A DNA stretch of 64,000 nt from Herpetosiphon gulosus (GTDB lineage: Bacteria > Chloroflexota > Chloroflexia > Chloroflexales > Herpetosiphonaceae). The translations under genes were made by a program, and so were the position numbers. Below, piece after piece: positions 26,104-35,696 of the stretch. Below the pieces are notes generated by a model. The model was not told the origin of the DNA and searched no databases. It was given only the letters and a program-made list of their open reading frames with translations. The DNA lies in assembly GCF_039545135.1 (NCBI RefSeq), contig NZ_BAABRU010000004.1:1-64000 (forward strand), in the 5' to 3' direction. How positions within the stretch are numbered: the first letter of the stretch is position 1; each line of letters starts with the position of its first letter.

Positions 26104-27102
26104 TTAATATTGGTTCACTAGCAGTTGTTGCAGCGTTTGATCAGGTTGTTGTTGGCGCTGGCGCTCCAATGAGAGCAACAGGCTACATAAATGAGCTTCC
26201 TCAGCGATGCTCACGCTCAGGCGGTTATGGGTCAGATGAAACAACGACGAAAGCGCGGCGTAGCTCGAACGCGCCAATTCTTGTTGTTGATTGCGCTTAA
26301 TCACGGGCCCAGCATAGCGTTGTAAACCTGCCAGCCCGTTCTGCACCACTGCATGCAACGCCTCAGGCAATAAACTAAGGCGTTGGGCCAACGGCTGTTG
26401 ATGAAAACGCCAATGGCGTTCTAGCGACTGGGCCACCAACGCATCCGATTGCAAAATAAACTCTAGTGGGAATTCAAAATAATCGACCCAGGTTTGGCGC
26501 AAGCGCTCAAGCAACTGGCTAATTTCGTAACTTTGCAAAAATCCCGCGTGCAACAGTTCATCCAAAAAGATTCGAATGAAGATTTTGCGGGCCACCAAAT
26601 CGGTTGTATGCGGAATTACATCGAGCGTGGCGCGAGCAATTACGGTTTGCAACGCATAGTAGTGCTGCAAATCTTCCAGCGAATCGTGATCGCGCCCAAT
26701 TGAGAGATCATGGCTGATTTCAAGTTGAATTGTGCCAGGCTGAGCCAAAGCCTGTACATCGGTATCCAGCCCCAATTTGCGATTGAGAATCGCAGCATGG
26801 GCCGAAAGTGGCTGGGCATCGCCACACAAATCAGGATTTTGGGCAAAATAGGCCGTAAAGCGCTCACGAATCAGCGGAATCGCAAACTCGCGCAAAACGT
26901 GCTCATCAGCAAAACAGGCGATGCGCAGCTGATAGCCGCCTTCAGCAAAGCGCAACCAAGTAATCAACTCAATCTGTTCGTGCAATTGATCAAACAGCGG
27001 AGTCCACGCTTCAGCAATCAATCGATCAGCTCTCGGATCGTATGGCTCACTAATATTCTGCGGGCTATAGTAAATTTTGCCATTCAGCACTGCCAAACTC
27101 AT
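26104..27102 (-). CDS. Stand-alone SpaB_C-like protein B
   Basis: A 332-aa, more diverged member of the same SpaB_C family. It shows ITWLRFAEGGYQLRIACF near the N-terminus and FHLTHNRLSVSIAEE near the C-terminus, with a helical middle. With two such proteins beside one LanB N-domain protein, one could perform glutamate elimination and the other the [4+2] pyridine-forming step of thiopeptides (TbtC/TbtD logic). Which is which is undecided. The start overlaps the dehydratase stop by ATGA, and GGGGAGG precedes it. Confidence 0.8.
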   Translation of the reverse strand: MSLAVLNGKIYYSPQNISEPYDPRADRLIAEAWTPLFDQLHEQIELITWLRFAEGGYQLRIACFADEHVLREFAIPLIRERFTAYFAQNPDLCGDAQPLSAHAAILNRKLGLDTDVQALAQPGTIQLEISHDLSIGRDHDSLEDLQHYYALQTVIARATLDVIPHTTDLVARKIFIRIFLDELLHAGFLQSYEISQLLERLRQTWVDYFEFPLEFILQSDALVAQSLERHWRFHQQPLAQRLSLLPEALHAVVQNGLAGLQRYAGPVIKRNQQQELARSSYAALSSLFHLTHNRLSVSIAEEAHLCSLLLSLERQRQQQPDQTLQQLLVNQY

Positions 27103-29786
27103 ACACTGCCTCCCCGATTAAACTCAACCTGAAATTCAATCACATAGGGTTCTTGATCAAGATCAAACCACTGCTGCTGCGGGCTGGGCAGCATTTCTTC
27201 AAGGGTCAAACTGACTTGATCATCAGCAATCACATGGCGCAACATCTGAATGCTGAAATAATTTTCAAAATCAAGCGCCAGTGGTTTGTGGTTAGTCCAC
27301 ATATTGAGATGTTTGCTGCTGAGTGGCCGTTGGATGCGTACAAACACTTCGCTTGGTAGGCCTGCTTGTTCAGCCCAGCTATACCAGTTGAAAAAGCTCA
27401 TAAATTCGTCATTGGCGACGCTACTAGGAATCGCGGCGGTTGGCACATTCCAGCTTTCGCGTTGCAATACCAAGCGGCCAATCCGTAAGCGCGGCGTATG
27501 ACTGATGGCATTGGTTGGTTGCTTGCGCGAAACGAGAGTTTGCTCACGCGGTCGCAATTGCTCCATGTGATAGCTGCTTGGGCTAAGTTGGGCCAGCACT
27601 CGTTGCAAAATTGGCAACGAAACCATATGCAAAAAGCCCATATACAAGGGCAAAAGCTCTTGTTGGCTGCCATCAGCGTGGCGGCGATAAATCCGCAATT
27701 GATCAGCAACTGGATCATGGGCAAGGCTCAAATCGCCAACGCCATGTTGAATTGATTGCGAACGATAGCTTGGCTCATCGGGCGGCACAATCACATGCTT
27801 GGTAAATGGCACATGCACTTGAGCGTTATGTTCGAGCACCGACACGATTTCGGCTGGCACAGCTTGGGCATTATTGTGCAATGGTTGCCACGCCGATTGC
27901 ACATAGTTTTGCCAGCTTGGCGTAGGCAACAAGCTCAAATAGCGGGTCAGAAAACGCCCAAAGCCCGGCAAGGTGTAATTCAAAACCACCAAATAATCGC
28001 CTTGGGCCAGGGCTGCTTGGCTGCTCGCGGCCACCTGAAATTGAATGCTGGTTGAGCCATAGTGATTATGTTGACCAAAATCGGCGGCAAGCTGCCAAAA
28101 TGCCTGGGGATCAAGTATACATTCACGGGCTTCGCGCTCGGCATCAAGCGCTTGGTGCAAAAACTGGCCATAACGGCGTTGACGTTGTTGAATAGCGTTA
28201 ATCCGCGGCATTGGCAGCTCGCTTGAATGAGCCGAAAGCCGATTGTATTCGGGCGCAAAGCCTAGAATAGTGTCGGTTTGGCCGCCTTCGCCAAAGGCAT
28301 GGGTGAAAATATCGAGCAGCCAACTTTGGGCTGGGCCACGCCCGTCGCGCTGAAAACCACACTCTAAAACTGGAGCCAAATCGCTGGCCAAAGTTGCCAA
28401 TAATGGCTGACCCAAATGTACCGCCAAATCATCCCAAACTACATCTTCAACGATTAGCTGACCAAGTTGACTGCTGGTTTGCTTCAATTCTGGCGCAAAA
28501 GCCAAGATCTGATCGATGGTTTGGCGCATGCTTTGCTCAAGCTGCCAACGTTGAGCAACTGTGGCTTGGGCATACGCTTGGGCCGATTCAGCCAAGCTTT
28601 GTAATAATTCGCGAACTTGCCCAGCTTCAGTTGAGGGAACATCGGCCAATTGATCAACCAACGCCAGTAGCGGATCACGATAATCCGAGGGTAAATCCAA
28701 ATTGTAAAAGAGCAAGCCGCTGGCGAGCAATTGGTTGATCGTTTGGGCAAGCTTGGCGGGAGCTAACTCGGGATGTTGGGTTTGCAAAAGTTCCAACAAT
28801 TCGGCGTGGCTCAATTGCTGTTGATCGGCAAAAACTGCCAACACGCTATCGAGCAAGGGCGAACGTTTGCCACGACGTTGCCATGAAGCGAAGTATTGGT
28901 TGGGGTCATCAAGTTGTTGGCGCAAGCGCGAAAAAACCAAACTCTCGCCATCAACAAAGCTACTCGGATTCAAGCGCAAGGGCAAATCGGCCTTGATTGC
29001 CGGAATGCGCACCAAGGCATTGCGAATTGCCCCACCTACCGAGCGCCGCAGTTGGCTGACCGCCCGCGCTTGCGGCATTTGGCCTTCAATCGCGACTGGT
29101 TGGGCTAATTTCGGGTCAGCCGAGCCAAGCACCAAGGGACCAAAATGGCTAAATGGGCTGGTTTTACCGGCCATGCGCATCAGATATTGGTAGGCTCCAA
29201 CTTCGGTTTTGCGTTCACGGCTGCGCAACTGGCTGGGGTCGGCATTGATATAGCGCGGCAAGCTGCTGGCTAAGGTTGAGCTGGCGACTTGCACCGCTTT
29301 TTGAAAAGCTGGTTGGGCATAGCTTTGTTGCAACAAACGGCGTTTGGCTTGTAATTCTTGTTCAAATACCAACCGAGCCTCGCGCCAAGCCCGTTGTAAT
29401 TGCTGTAACGTGCGGCGAAACCGCAAGACTTGCCCGCGCAAGTTTGGATGATCCAGATTGCGCAAGCTGGCAACATCGCTGCGCAAGGGCAAACGGCGAT
29501 TGAAAATATCGCGTTTCAGGGCCACCAAACTGCTTTTGAGCGAACCCTGGGTTGTGCCAATTAATCCGTAGAGCACATCAACAATTGCCTGGGTATGGTT
29601 ATCGAGCCAACGTTGCTGGCGCAAAATCACTTGAAACAGGCTAATCGTGCGCTCAAACTTCAGGTTATGTAAATGCTTGTAGCTCGTGCCAGCCAGGCGC
29701 ACCAAAACAGGCGAAGCAGGCTGCCAGGTTGGTTGGACAGGTTGATCAGCGGCGATCACAATGCTTGATTGATAGACATCAGTCAT
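27099..29786 (-). CDS. LanB-type lantibiotic/thiopeptide dehydratase, glutamylation domain
   Basis: An 895-aa protein matching the N-terminal (tRNA-Glu-dependent glutamyl-transfer) part of class I dehydratases. It has ASPVLVRLAGTSY at the start, the YLMRMAGKTSPFSHFGPLVL core motif, and VSRKQPTNAISHTPRLRIGR / NEFMSFFNWYSWAEQ toward the end. The SpaB_C elimination domain is missing and is supplied by the two downstream genes: a split LanB as in thiopeptide and goadsporin clusters. The ATG at 29786 is preferred; the ATG at 29792 is only one base from AAGGAG. Confidence 0.9.
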   Translation of the reverse strand: MTDVYQSSIVIAADQPVQPTWQPASPVLVRLAGTSYKHLHNLKFERTISLFQVILRQQRWLDNHTQAIVDVLYGLIGTTQGSLKSSLVALKRDIFNRRLPLRSDVASLRNLDHPNLRGQVLRFRRTLQQLQRAWREARLVFEQELQAKRRLLQQSYAQPAFQKAVQVASSTLASSLPRYINADPSQLRSRERKTEVGAYQYLMRMAGKTSPFSHFGPLVLGSADPKLAQPVAIEGQMPQARAVSQLRRSVGGAIRNALVRIPAIKADLPLRLNPSSFVDGESLVFSRLRQQLDDPNQYFASWQRRGKRSPLLDSVLAVFADQQQLSHAELLELLQTQHPELAPAKLAQTINQLLASGLLFYNLDLPSDYRDPLLALVDQLADVPSTEAGQVRELLQSLAESAQAYAQATVAQRWQLEQSMRQTIDQILAFAPELKQTSSQLGQLIVEDVVWDDLAVHLGQPLLATLASDLAPVLECGFQRDGRGPAQSWLLDIFTHAFGEGGQTDTILGFAPEYNRLSAHSSELPMPRINAIQQRQRRYGQFLHQALDAEREARECILDPQAFWQLAADFGQHNHYGSTSIQFQVAASSQAALAQGDYLVVLNYTLPGFGRFLTRYLSLLPTPSWQNYVQSAWQPLHNNAQAVPAEIVSVLEHNAQVHVPFTKHVIVPPDEPSYRSQSIQHGVGDLSLAHDPVADQLRIYRRHADGSQQELLPLYMGFLHMVSLPILQRVLAQLSPSSYHMEQLRPREQTLVSRKQPTNAISHTPRLRIGRLVLQRESWNVPTAAIPSSVANDEFMSFFNWYSWAEQAGLPSEVFVRIQRPLSSKHLNMWTNHKPLALDFENYFSIQMLRHVIADDQVSLTLEEMLPSPQQQWFDLDQEPYVIEFQVEFNRGGSV

Positions 29787-29797
29787 GGCCATGCTCC

Positions 29798-30994
29798 TTA
29801 TAGCGCTGCGGCGTACATGCGCAAAATCGTGAAGCCGTAGCTGGCAAAATGAAAGCCGATATTGACCATAAAGAAAATCGTCCAGAGCAATGAAGCCAAG
29901 GCATATAGGTTATAAGCCCATTGCCAACGCCCCGATTGTTGCTCACTCAGCGGGTCGATAATTGGTGTAGCGCCAAACCAACCACGAACGTTGTTGACCA
30001 TGTTGCGCACGGTACGGTGGCGCAAATTAGGCTGCTCCAGCAGATTGGTGATAATCCAATAGCCATCCATGCGTGAAACAAATGGATTGAGGTTGATCAA
30101 ACAGAGCAAGGCTGGGATGCCGCTATAGGCAAAGGCAATTTCATAGGCCAAACTATCGCGCGGCAAGAGCCAGAGCAAACTAGCAACCACCCCAAACCAG
30201 AGTGCATCGACCAAGGGGCCAGCCGCCGCCACCGAAGCCCGCCGATATTTGCTCGGTACACGGTAAATATCGCTGGTATCGGTGAAGAAAATCGGGATAA
30301 ACCACCAGAGCAAGCCCATCCCAAAGCCTGCTGGTTTGGCTCCAGCCATGCGGCAAGCCACAGCATGGGCCAATTCGTGGGTTGCAATCTCGACCAGAAA
30401 TAGCCCAAATAGCCAGAAAATCAAGTGTTTGCTCGCATCGGGGTGGGCTAACATCAAGGGCGAAACCAGCATCACGCCTTTAGTTATGATGTAGGTCAGG
30501 CCCACGCCCAACAAACCAAACATCAACAGCCAAGTGATTGGATTCCACCACCAGCGCTGCCACGCCACAATCTGTTCAATAAAACTATCGCCGCGAATCA
30601 GCGTCCAATAGAAACCACTACGGCGACCCAAACGTGGCGCTTCTTCTGAATCGGGAGTTGTGTTGACCCAGGTTTCATGGACTAATAAACGGTGGCGAGC
30701 ACATAAATCGCAAAAATGGCGAATCTTTTCGATACTGACTTCAATCCCATAACGTTGCTGCATTTCGATTTGCAGCTGCTCGATTGAGCGCTGACCATTC
30801 AGCAATTCCAAAATGCGCACGCCAACCACGTTGGTGCGCATAAACGAGGGCGAAGCTGGGCGACCAACCACATATTGGCTGGTTTGCTGTTGGCTGAAGG
30901 GCGAAACTTGCACATCATCAACAACGTGCGGGCGATAGTCGCTGCTGGCCTCAAGCGCAGCAAAATCATTCAGCGTTAAAGCGGGGTTAGTCAT
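29798..30994 (-). CDS. PqqD-like domain fused to M50 membrane protease
   Basis: A 398-aa protein. The N-terminal winged-helix region (about 15-110; SPSFMRTNVVGVRILELLNG, then IEVSIEKIRHFCDLC) resembles PqqD-type peptide-binding domains. It is followed by a polytopic M50 (S2P-like) zinc metalloprotease with HELAHAVACRMAG (HExxH) around residue 205 and a likely third ligand in NPFVSRMDGYW. Such proteins are annotated as peptide zinc metalloproteases in some RiPP clusters, but the substrate is not established. Leader removal or immunity are possible roles here. AAGGAG precedes the ATG at 30994. It overlaps the dehydrogenase stop by 8 bp. Confidence 0.85.
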   Translation of the reverse strand: MTNPALTLNDFAALEASSDYRPHVVDDVQVSPFSQQQTSQYVVGRPASPSFMRTNVVGVRILELLNGQRSIEQLQIEMQQRYGIEVSIEKIRHFCDLCARHRLLVHETWVNTTPDSEEAPRLGRRSGFYWTLIRGDSFIEQIVAWQRWWWNPITWLLMFGLLGVGLTYIITKGVMLVSPLMLAHPDASKHLIFWLFGLFLVEIATHELAHAVACRMAGAKPAGFGMGLLWWFIPIFFTDTSDIYRVPSKYRRASVAAAGPLVDALWFGVVASLLWLLPRDSLAYEIAFAYSGIPALLCLINLNPFVSRMDGYWIITNLLEQPNLRHRTVRNMVNNVRGWFGATPIIDPLSEQQSGRWQWAYNLYALASLLWTIFFMVNIGFHFASYGFTILRMYAAAL

Positions 30995-31709
30995 GAGTTT
31001 GCTCCTTGTGAGGATAGCCAGCAGCAAAACCGATTAAAACCTGTGTTTGATAGTCGTCAAAGCCGAGCCAACGGGCTAATTGGCCTTGAATCACGCTGCC
31101 AGTGGCACAACCGACCATGCCGACGCGCTGAGCTGCAACATACAAACGCTGCAAATGTGCGCCAGCATCAAGCAAGGCCTGGCGATAGCCACGATCACCA
31201 GCTTGATTGATTGCGCTGGGCAGCGAAGTCAGCACTAATACAATCAATGGCGCTTGCAAAAATTCGCGTTGAAAGCAATAGCGTTGTAATGTTTCCAGCG
31301 GATCGGCGGTGCGCAATACGGCCAATTGATGGGCAGCTGGATTATAAACATAGCCACCCAAGGCCAAATCATCAGATTTCAACATCAGCGGCGCAAGCAA
31401 ACTCAAGGGCTTGGTGGCTGGGTTGAACGGGCGACTGGCGTGCTCCAAAAAGGTCGCTAAATCGGCCACATTCACCGGACGGTCAGCATATTCGCGCAAA
31501 CTTTGGCGTTGATTAATCAATTGTTGATAGTTCAAATGAGTAGGATACGCCGCTGGTAGCGCGATTTTGGCCTTGGCTTCAAACAAGCTCGAACACCATG
31601 GGCTAGCTGACTGATTTGGCTCAGGCAGTGGGTTGCCTCGTTGCAGGCTGGTCCATTCGTGAATATAGGAACTGGCACTCACGCCAGCACCGAAGAAATG
31701 TTCGCTCAT
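30987..31709 (-). CDS. SagB-type (nitroreductase-fold) azoline dehydrogenase
   Basis: A 240-aa flavin-dependent oxidoreductase of the SagB/McbC family, which oxidises azolines to azoles in TOMM and thiopeptide pathways. It has LINQRQSLREYADRPV at the N-terminal FMN site, FQREFLQAPLIVLVLTS in the middle, and DAGAHLQRLYVAAQRVGMVG followed by LIGFAAGYP at the C-terminus. It overlaps both neighbours. A second SagB-like domain is fused to the preceding ThiF-like protein, so the cluster carries two dehydrogenase domains. Confidence 0.88.
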   Translation of the reverse strand: MSEHFFGAGVSASSYIHEWTSLQRGNPLPEPNQSASPWCSSLFEAKAKIALPAAYPTHLNYQQLINQRQSLREYADRPVNVADLATFLEHASRPFNPATKPLSLLAPLMLKSDDLALGGYVYNPAAHQLAVLRTADPLETLQRYCFQREFLQAPLIVLVLTSLPSAINQAGDRGYRQALLDAGAHLQRLYVAAQRVGMVGCATGSVIQGQLARWLGFDDYQTQVLIGFAAGYPHKEQTHD

Positions 31710-33538
31710 TGCAGCACCTCAGGATTGGGCGCAACCAGCCGCAGCACCAGCAACGGGGTTTCGCTTGGGCTATAGACCTGGAGCAGATCGCGCAACTCTT
31801 GATCGTAGAAAGTGCTGATTTGCTCGATTTGCCAGCCTGCCGCACCTGCCAAAAATTCAATTGCCTGCGCGGCAACACCACAATCGTAGAGCGCGATCCG
31901 ATACGATTTTGCGCCATACTTGCCTTCAACTCGTCCAATCGCCGCCGTCAGCACAATCAAACCCAAGGTTTGTTGATGCAGTGGATCGCTAGAGAAGGCT
32001 TTGGAAATTTCATCCCAGCCAAACAATGGGCGAATCGCTTCCAACGAAGCATCATGTTGGTTCAAGTGATAGATACCAGCCGCCAAATTGCTCAGCTTGT
32101 GGTTGAGCAAATAGACCGTTTGCGAGGCCAGATTACCGCCCGAAGGCACAAACCGTTGGCCAGCGGCGATCACTTGGGTGGCTGGCTTGCGCACAAACGC
32201 TTGCTCAAACAACCAAGCTAAGGGCGCAATCGTGGTTTGGGCTGGCAGTTGAGCACTCAGATCGACAGTTGGATCAGGCTGCCATTGGCCCTGCAATTCG
32301 CTCAAGGCATGGCGTTGACTATTGGTATAACCTTTGGCTCCGCTAACGATTGCAATCGCATTTTTGGGCGCATAATGCTGCTGATGGGCCTTGGGGAAAA
32401 TCGCGTAACTGCGCTCATCGGTGTTGGCGTGATACCATAGCGGTAAATTCTCAAAATGGCTCGCGCCCACCAATAGATCGCGGGGCGCATCAAGGTTGGG
32501 CTGACCACAGACTGGGCACAACACCAAACGATGCACCGATTGCGCCACAAATTCGAGCGTCGTTGGATCAAGCAGATAACGCACGCCACCGGTAATCACT
32601 GGAGTCAAGCCCGAAATCAGATTACCAACCAGCAAACTTGCTTGGCTCAAGGCTAATTGCTCATTGAGGCTCAGCGGCGCGGTTGGCTCGCTTAATTGCG
32701 GTTCGTGACTGTCAACTTGCTCGGCACAGGCATAACAGCCAGCTTCGCCAGCAAAGGTGGTGGGGCCAAGCTCAATATGCTGGGGGTGCAGCCAAAGTCG
32801 GGTAAAGCGAGTTTGGGCTTGAATCGCCCGTTGATTGAGCGCCTGAGTTAATTCAGCCTGCGCTGTACTCGTTACCAAACAGATCAATCCATCATCATGT
32901 TCAGCTAGCCAACGATCAACCGCTGCAAGTAATTCATCAGCCTGAGGAACTTGAAGATCAAGCGCCAAATGTGGCAGGGCATAGGTGGTAGTTGGAGCTG
33001 AACTGGCCAGCCAAGTTGCGCGGCCTAAGCCAGCTTGGGCCAATTGATCCAGCAGTGGCGCAACCAAACGTTCGCCACCAATCAACAACAAGCGCGTTGC
33101 TTGCAAACGTTGCAGCACTTCATAGCGATTGCGACAGACCCGCGTTTGATCAACAAAGCGGCTGTAAAAAGCTAGTTGTTGGCTAAACGCACGGGCAACT
33201 TGTGGATCAAGCGTATTGCTTGGCAACGGGCCTTCTTCGAGCACCCCCTGCACATGCAACAACTGCAAGGTATCGTCAATTGTTGCAGACTTGAATTGGG
33301 TCAAACGTTCGCCAATCGTTTCACGGGTGTTAAGACCATTCAACAAGGGCAAGAGTTGCGGCAACAGATTGCGCACCGCTTTGCCACGCAGCACCACATC
33401 TTGCGGCCCGCCCAGCAACAACAACAGCTGTTCGTTATGCCAAACGCGGGCAATTTCATCAGATATTCGTGGGCGGGTTGGAATTTGCACCTGCGGATCG
33501 CTCTGGAGTTGGCTGTGTAAATCAATTGCCATGGTCAT
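31706..33538 (-). CDS. RRE-ThiF-like leader-binding protein fused to SagB-type dehydrogenase
   Basis: A 610-aa fusion. Residues about 15-105 (RVWHNEQLLLLLGGPQDVVL) look like a winged-helix RiPP recognition element. Residues about 105-345 form an Ocin-ThiF-like fold without the ATP-binding residues of a true E1 enzyme, with two CxxC pairs (CYAC, CPVC) for a structural zinc. Residues about 360-605 are a SagB-type dehydrogenase (FVPSGGNLASQTVYLL; LTAAIGRVEGKYGAKSYRIA). The protein should bind precursor leaders and may oxidise azolines. It overlaps both neighbours by ATGA. Confidence 0.82.
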   Translation of the reverse strand: MTMAIDLHSQLQSDPQVQIPTRPRISDEIARVWHNEQLLLLLGGPQDVVLRGKAVRNLLPQLLPLLNGLNTRETIGERLTQFKSATIDDTLQLLHVQGVLEEGPLPSNTLDPQVARAFSQQLAFYSRFVDQTRVCRNRYEVLQRLQATRLLLIGGERLVAPLLDQLAQAGLGRATWLASSAPTTTYALPHLALDLQVPQADELLAAVDRWLAEHDDGLICLVTSTAQAELTQALNQRAIQAQTRFTRLWLHPQHIELGPTTFAGEAGCYACAEQVDSHEPQLSEPTAPLSLNEQLALSQASLLVGNLISGLTPVITGGVRYLLDPTTLEFVAQSVHRLVLCPVCGQPNLDAPRDLLVGASHFENLPLWYHANTDERSYAIFPKAHQQHYAPKNAIAIVSGAKGYTNSQRHALSELQGQWQPDPTVDLSAQLPAQTTIAPLAWLFEQAFVRKPATQVIAAGQRFVPSGGNLASQTVYLLNHKLSNLAAGIYHLNQHDASLEAIRPLFGWDEISKAFSSDPLHQQTLGLIVLTAAIGRVEGKYGAKSYRIALYDCGVAAQAIEFLAGAAGWQIEQISTFYDQELRDLLQVYSPSETPLLVLRLVAPNPEVLQ

Positions 33539-34353
33539 AATGCCACCTCGCGAGCTTGCAAGCTTAATTTGGCCACCACCTGAGCCAATTGATCATGACC
33601 AATCCAAGTGGTGTTTTGCTGACCACCACAAGCTGAACAGTTTTCAAATGGCTCAACATGATTGCGGCTCACCCCAAGATTGAAGCTATCCCATTGAACT
33701 TCGCGACCCAGCGCCAACGGTGGTTGTTGACCAAGTAATAAGCGCTCGATTTCGGCCAAGCCATAGCTAGCAGCCAATTGATTGAGCGCCGCCAGCGAGG
33801 GTTGAAATAAAGCGTGTTGTTGCCGTCGTAAAAAGCCATCACGCGCCTGCCACACATCGTTGCGAGTTTCACACGAGCGCAATCGTGCTTGATAGCAGGC
33901 ATAACAGGCGGTGTGATTGGGCAAAATCGTTGGCCCTAGGGTAATTTGTGCACCCCACAGACTGAGAGCAGTCCATGGCGTGGCAGCACGTAAACTGGCT
34001 TGATTCAGCGCTTCGGCCACCGCCGGATAAGGCCGCTGAGTGATTAATGCTGCGGCGTGATAACGACTGAGTAGCAAGCCCAAACCACCAGCAGCAAAGG
34101 GTCGCGCTAGCAACTGAATTGGAAAAGTGCTAGTCAATTCGCGAATCTGCTGCGAAATTGGGCCATGATCGGTGCTGGACAAGGCAGCGACGGTCACCTG
34201 GGCTAAGGGCAGTTGCCCCAAGCGAGCCAAGAGTGCCTGCGCCATCACTGCGTCGGTCACCAAGAGCAAGCGAGCTGAACGATGTTCGTGTAAACCTTGG
34301 GCAAACAGCCATTGCTGATGGGTTGCCACAAGGGTTGAATAAAGTTGATCCAT
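33535..34353 (-). CDS. ThiF-like TOMM leader-binding / cyclodehydratase partner
   Basis: A 272-aa protein of the Ocin-ThiF-like type. It has an alpha/beta N-terminus (LLVTDAVMAQALLARLG), LSLWGAQITLGPTILPNHTA, a first zinc pair in ACYACYQARLRSCE, the segment PLALGREVQWDSFNLGVSRN and a second pair in NCSACGG. Such proteins deliver the precursor to YcaO. It follows the YcaO gene closely and overlaps the next gene by ATGA. It is one of three ThiF-like proteins here, each with two CxxC motifs. Confidence 0.78.
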   Translation of the reverse strand: MDQLYSTLVATHQQWLFAQGLHEHRSARLLLVTDAVMAQALLARLGQLPLAQVTVAALSSTDHGPISQQIRELTSTFPIQLLARPFAAGGLGLLLSRYHAAALITQRPYPAVAEALNQASLRAATPWTALSLWGAQITLGPTILPNHTACYACYQARLRSCETRNDVWQARDGFLRRQQHALFQPSLAALNQLAASYGLAEIERLLLGQQPPLALGREVQWDSFNLGVSRNHVEPFENCSACGGQQNTTWIGHDQLAQVVAKLSLQAREVAL

Positions 34354-34370
34354 CGGGCAATCCTTTCAAA

Positions 34371-35684
34371 CTAGGCAAATGGCTGAGGCCAATGGTTCAA
34401 GTCAGCTTCGGCCAAAACTGGGTAGCCCATGCGCTCCGGCACGCTATACAAGCGCGGCGTAGCCAAAAAGCGGGCATTATAGTTACAACTGAAGGGCATC
34501 AATTGCGGCGCAACCACTTTGATCGTATACAAACCAACTTCGCGCAAAGCTGGCAAGGTCAAATCAACCACAATCAGTTCCAGCCCAGCCCGCCGAAAAA
34601 TATCGATCAAGCGCTGGGCTTCGACCGCAGGATCAGGATGATCGAGCCGTGGCAGTTGGTCGAGCGTGCGCCAACGAGTTTGCTCAAACAAGAAATCAAA
34701 AGCGGGAGCAGTAGCCGCATCGGCATAGTAAGCAGCACCATCACTCAAGCGCATAAAGGTGCGATAATCGGCAGGATCAAAGGGTAGCGGCTGGCTCAAC
34801 GAATGCTCGATGCCAATCCGCGAGGCCGCCGATTCGTCGAGCACTTTGCTGGGCAAGGCCAATGGATTGGTGCGGGTGGCCGACATCACCATTGTGCGCA
34901 GCCGACCATGGGGTGCAACTTGCACTGCATAAATCGTCGCAACGCCTAAATCAGTAGTTGCATCAAAAAAATAGCTCTGAATTTGGGCTGCTTCGACCCG
35001 ACTCAAACGTTCTTGGAAGGCTGGATCGGAAAATTCGCGCAAATCAACTTGTGGCAGGGCCAATTTTTGCCACCAGGCAATACTCAAGGCATCGCGTTCG
35101 ATCGCCTCGCCAATTCCAGTTACAATCGCTTGTTCGTAGCTAGCAGCCAAGGCCGTGCCGGTTGAGATCGAGGTGGTAAAGGTTTCGCCAGCATACTCGG
35201 GCTGCATGCCAACATAGACCCCAATCGCTGGAACATACATCGGCTGACCTGAAATTAGCGAATAGCCTTCGACCCAGCGCATGGGTTGGTGGTTGCTCGG
35301 CGGCGTAGTTGGGTTAGCAGGGTTACGATATTCAGCATCAGAACAGCGGGGAAATAACTCCAAATCAACCGCTTCGATACCCAACTCTTGGCGGGTCGCC
35401 ACAATAAAATTTTGATGCGCATGCTTGACATTGCAATAACGTTCGAGCGCTTCACAATAGGATTTAGCTTTAGCCCATTCCCGTTCCAAAAATACGCCTG
35501 TGCCCGCTGGAGCCTCGGCCATAGCCAGCTCGGCACAATGAATGTTGGTGCTATAGACTGGAATTGTCGGGTTACCAGGTGTGCGCGGTAATTCGGTCGC
35601 AGTGCCCAAGATTCCGGTTCGCGGATTCACCAACGGCGCAACCCGCGTCAAAATGTCATCAATTGATAAAAACGTCTTTGACAT
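34371..35684 (-). CDS. YcaO-type azoline-forming cyclodehydratase
   Basis: A 437-aa YcaO enzyme that ATP-dependently cyclises Cys, Ser or Thr side chains onto the peptide backbone. Recognisable segments are GTGVFLEREWAKAKSYCEALER (ATP-site helix), SISTGTALAASYEQAIVTGI, GEAIERDALSIAWWQ, and the Pro-rich C-terminal tail NHWPQPFA, which in this family reaches into the active site. It is the core enzyme of the cluster. Its leader-binding partner is encoded on either side. GGAGTGTAATC precedes the ATG. Confidence 0.93.
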   Translation of the reverse strand: MSKTFLSIDDILTRVAPLVNPRTGILGTATELPRTPGNPTIPVYSTNIHCAELAMAEAPAGTGVFLEREWAKAKSYCEALERYCNVKHAHQNFIVATRQELGIEAVDLELFPRCSDAEYRNPANPTTPPSNHQPMRWVEGYSLISGQPMYVPAIGVYVGMQPEYAGETFTTSISTGTALAASYEQAIVTGIGEAIERDALSIAWWQKLALPQVDLREFSDPAFQERLSRVEAAQIQSYFFDATTDLGVATIYAVQVAPHGRLRTMVMSATRTNPLALPSKVLDESAASRIGIEHSLSQPLPFDPADYRTFMRLSDGAAYYADAATAPAFDFLFEQTRWRTLDQLPRLDHPDPAVEAQRLIDIFRRAGLELIVVDLTLPALREVGLYTIKVVAPQLMPFSCNYNARFLATPRLYSVPERMGYPVLAEADLNHWPQPFA

Positions 35685-35696
35685 GATTACACTCCG

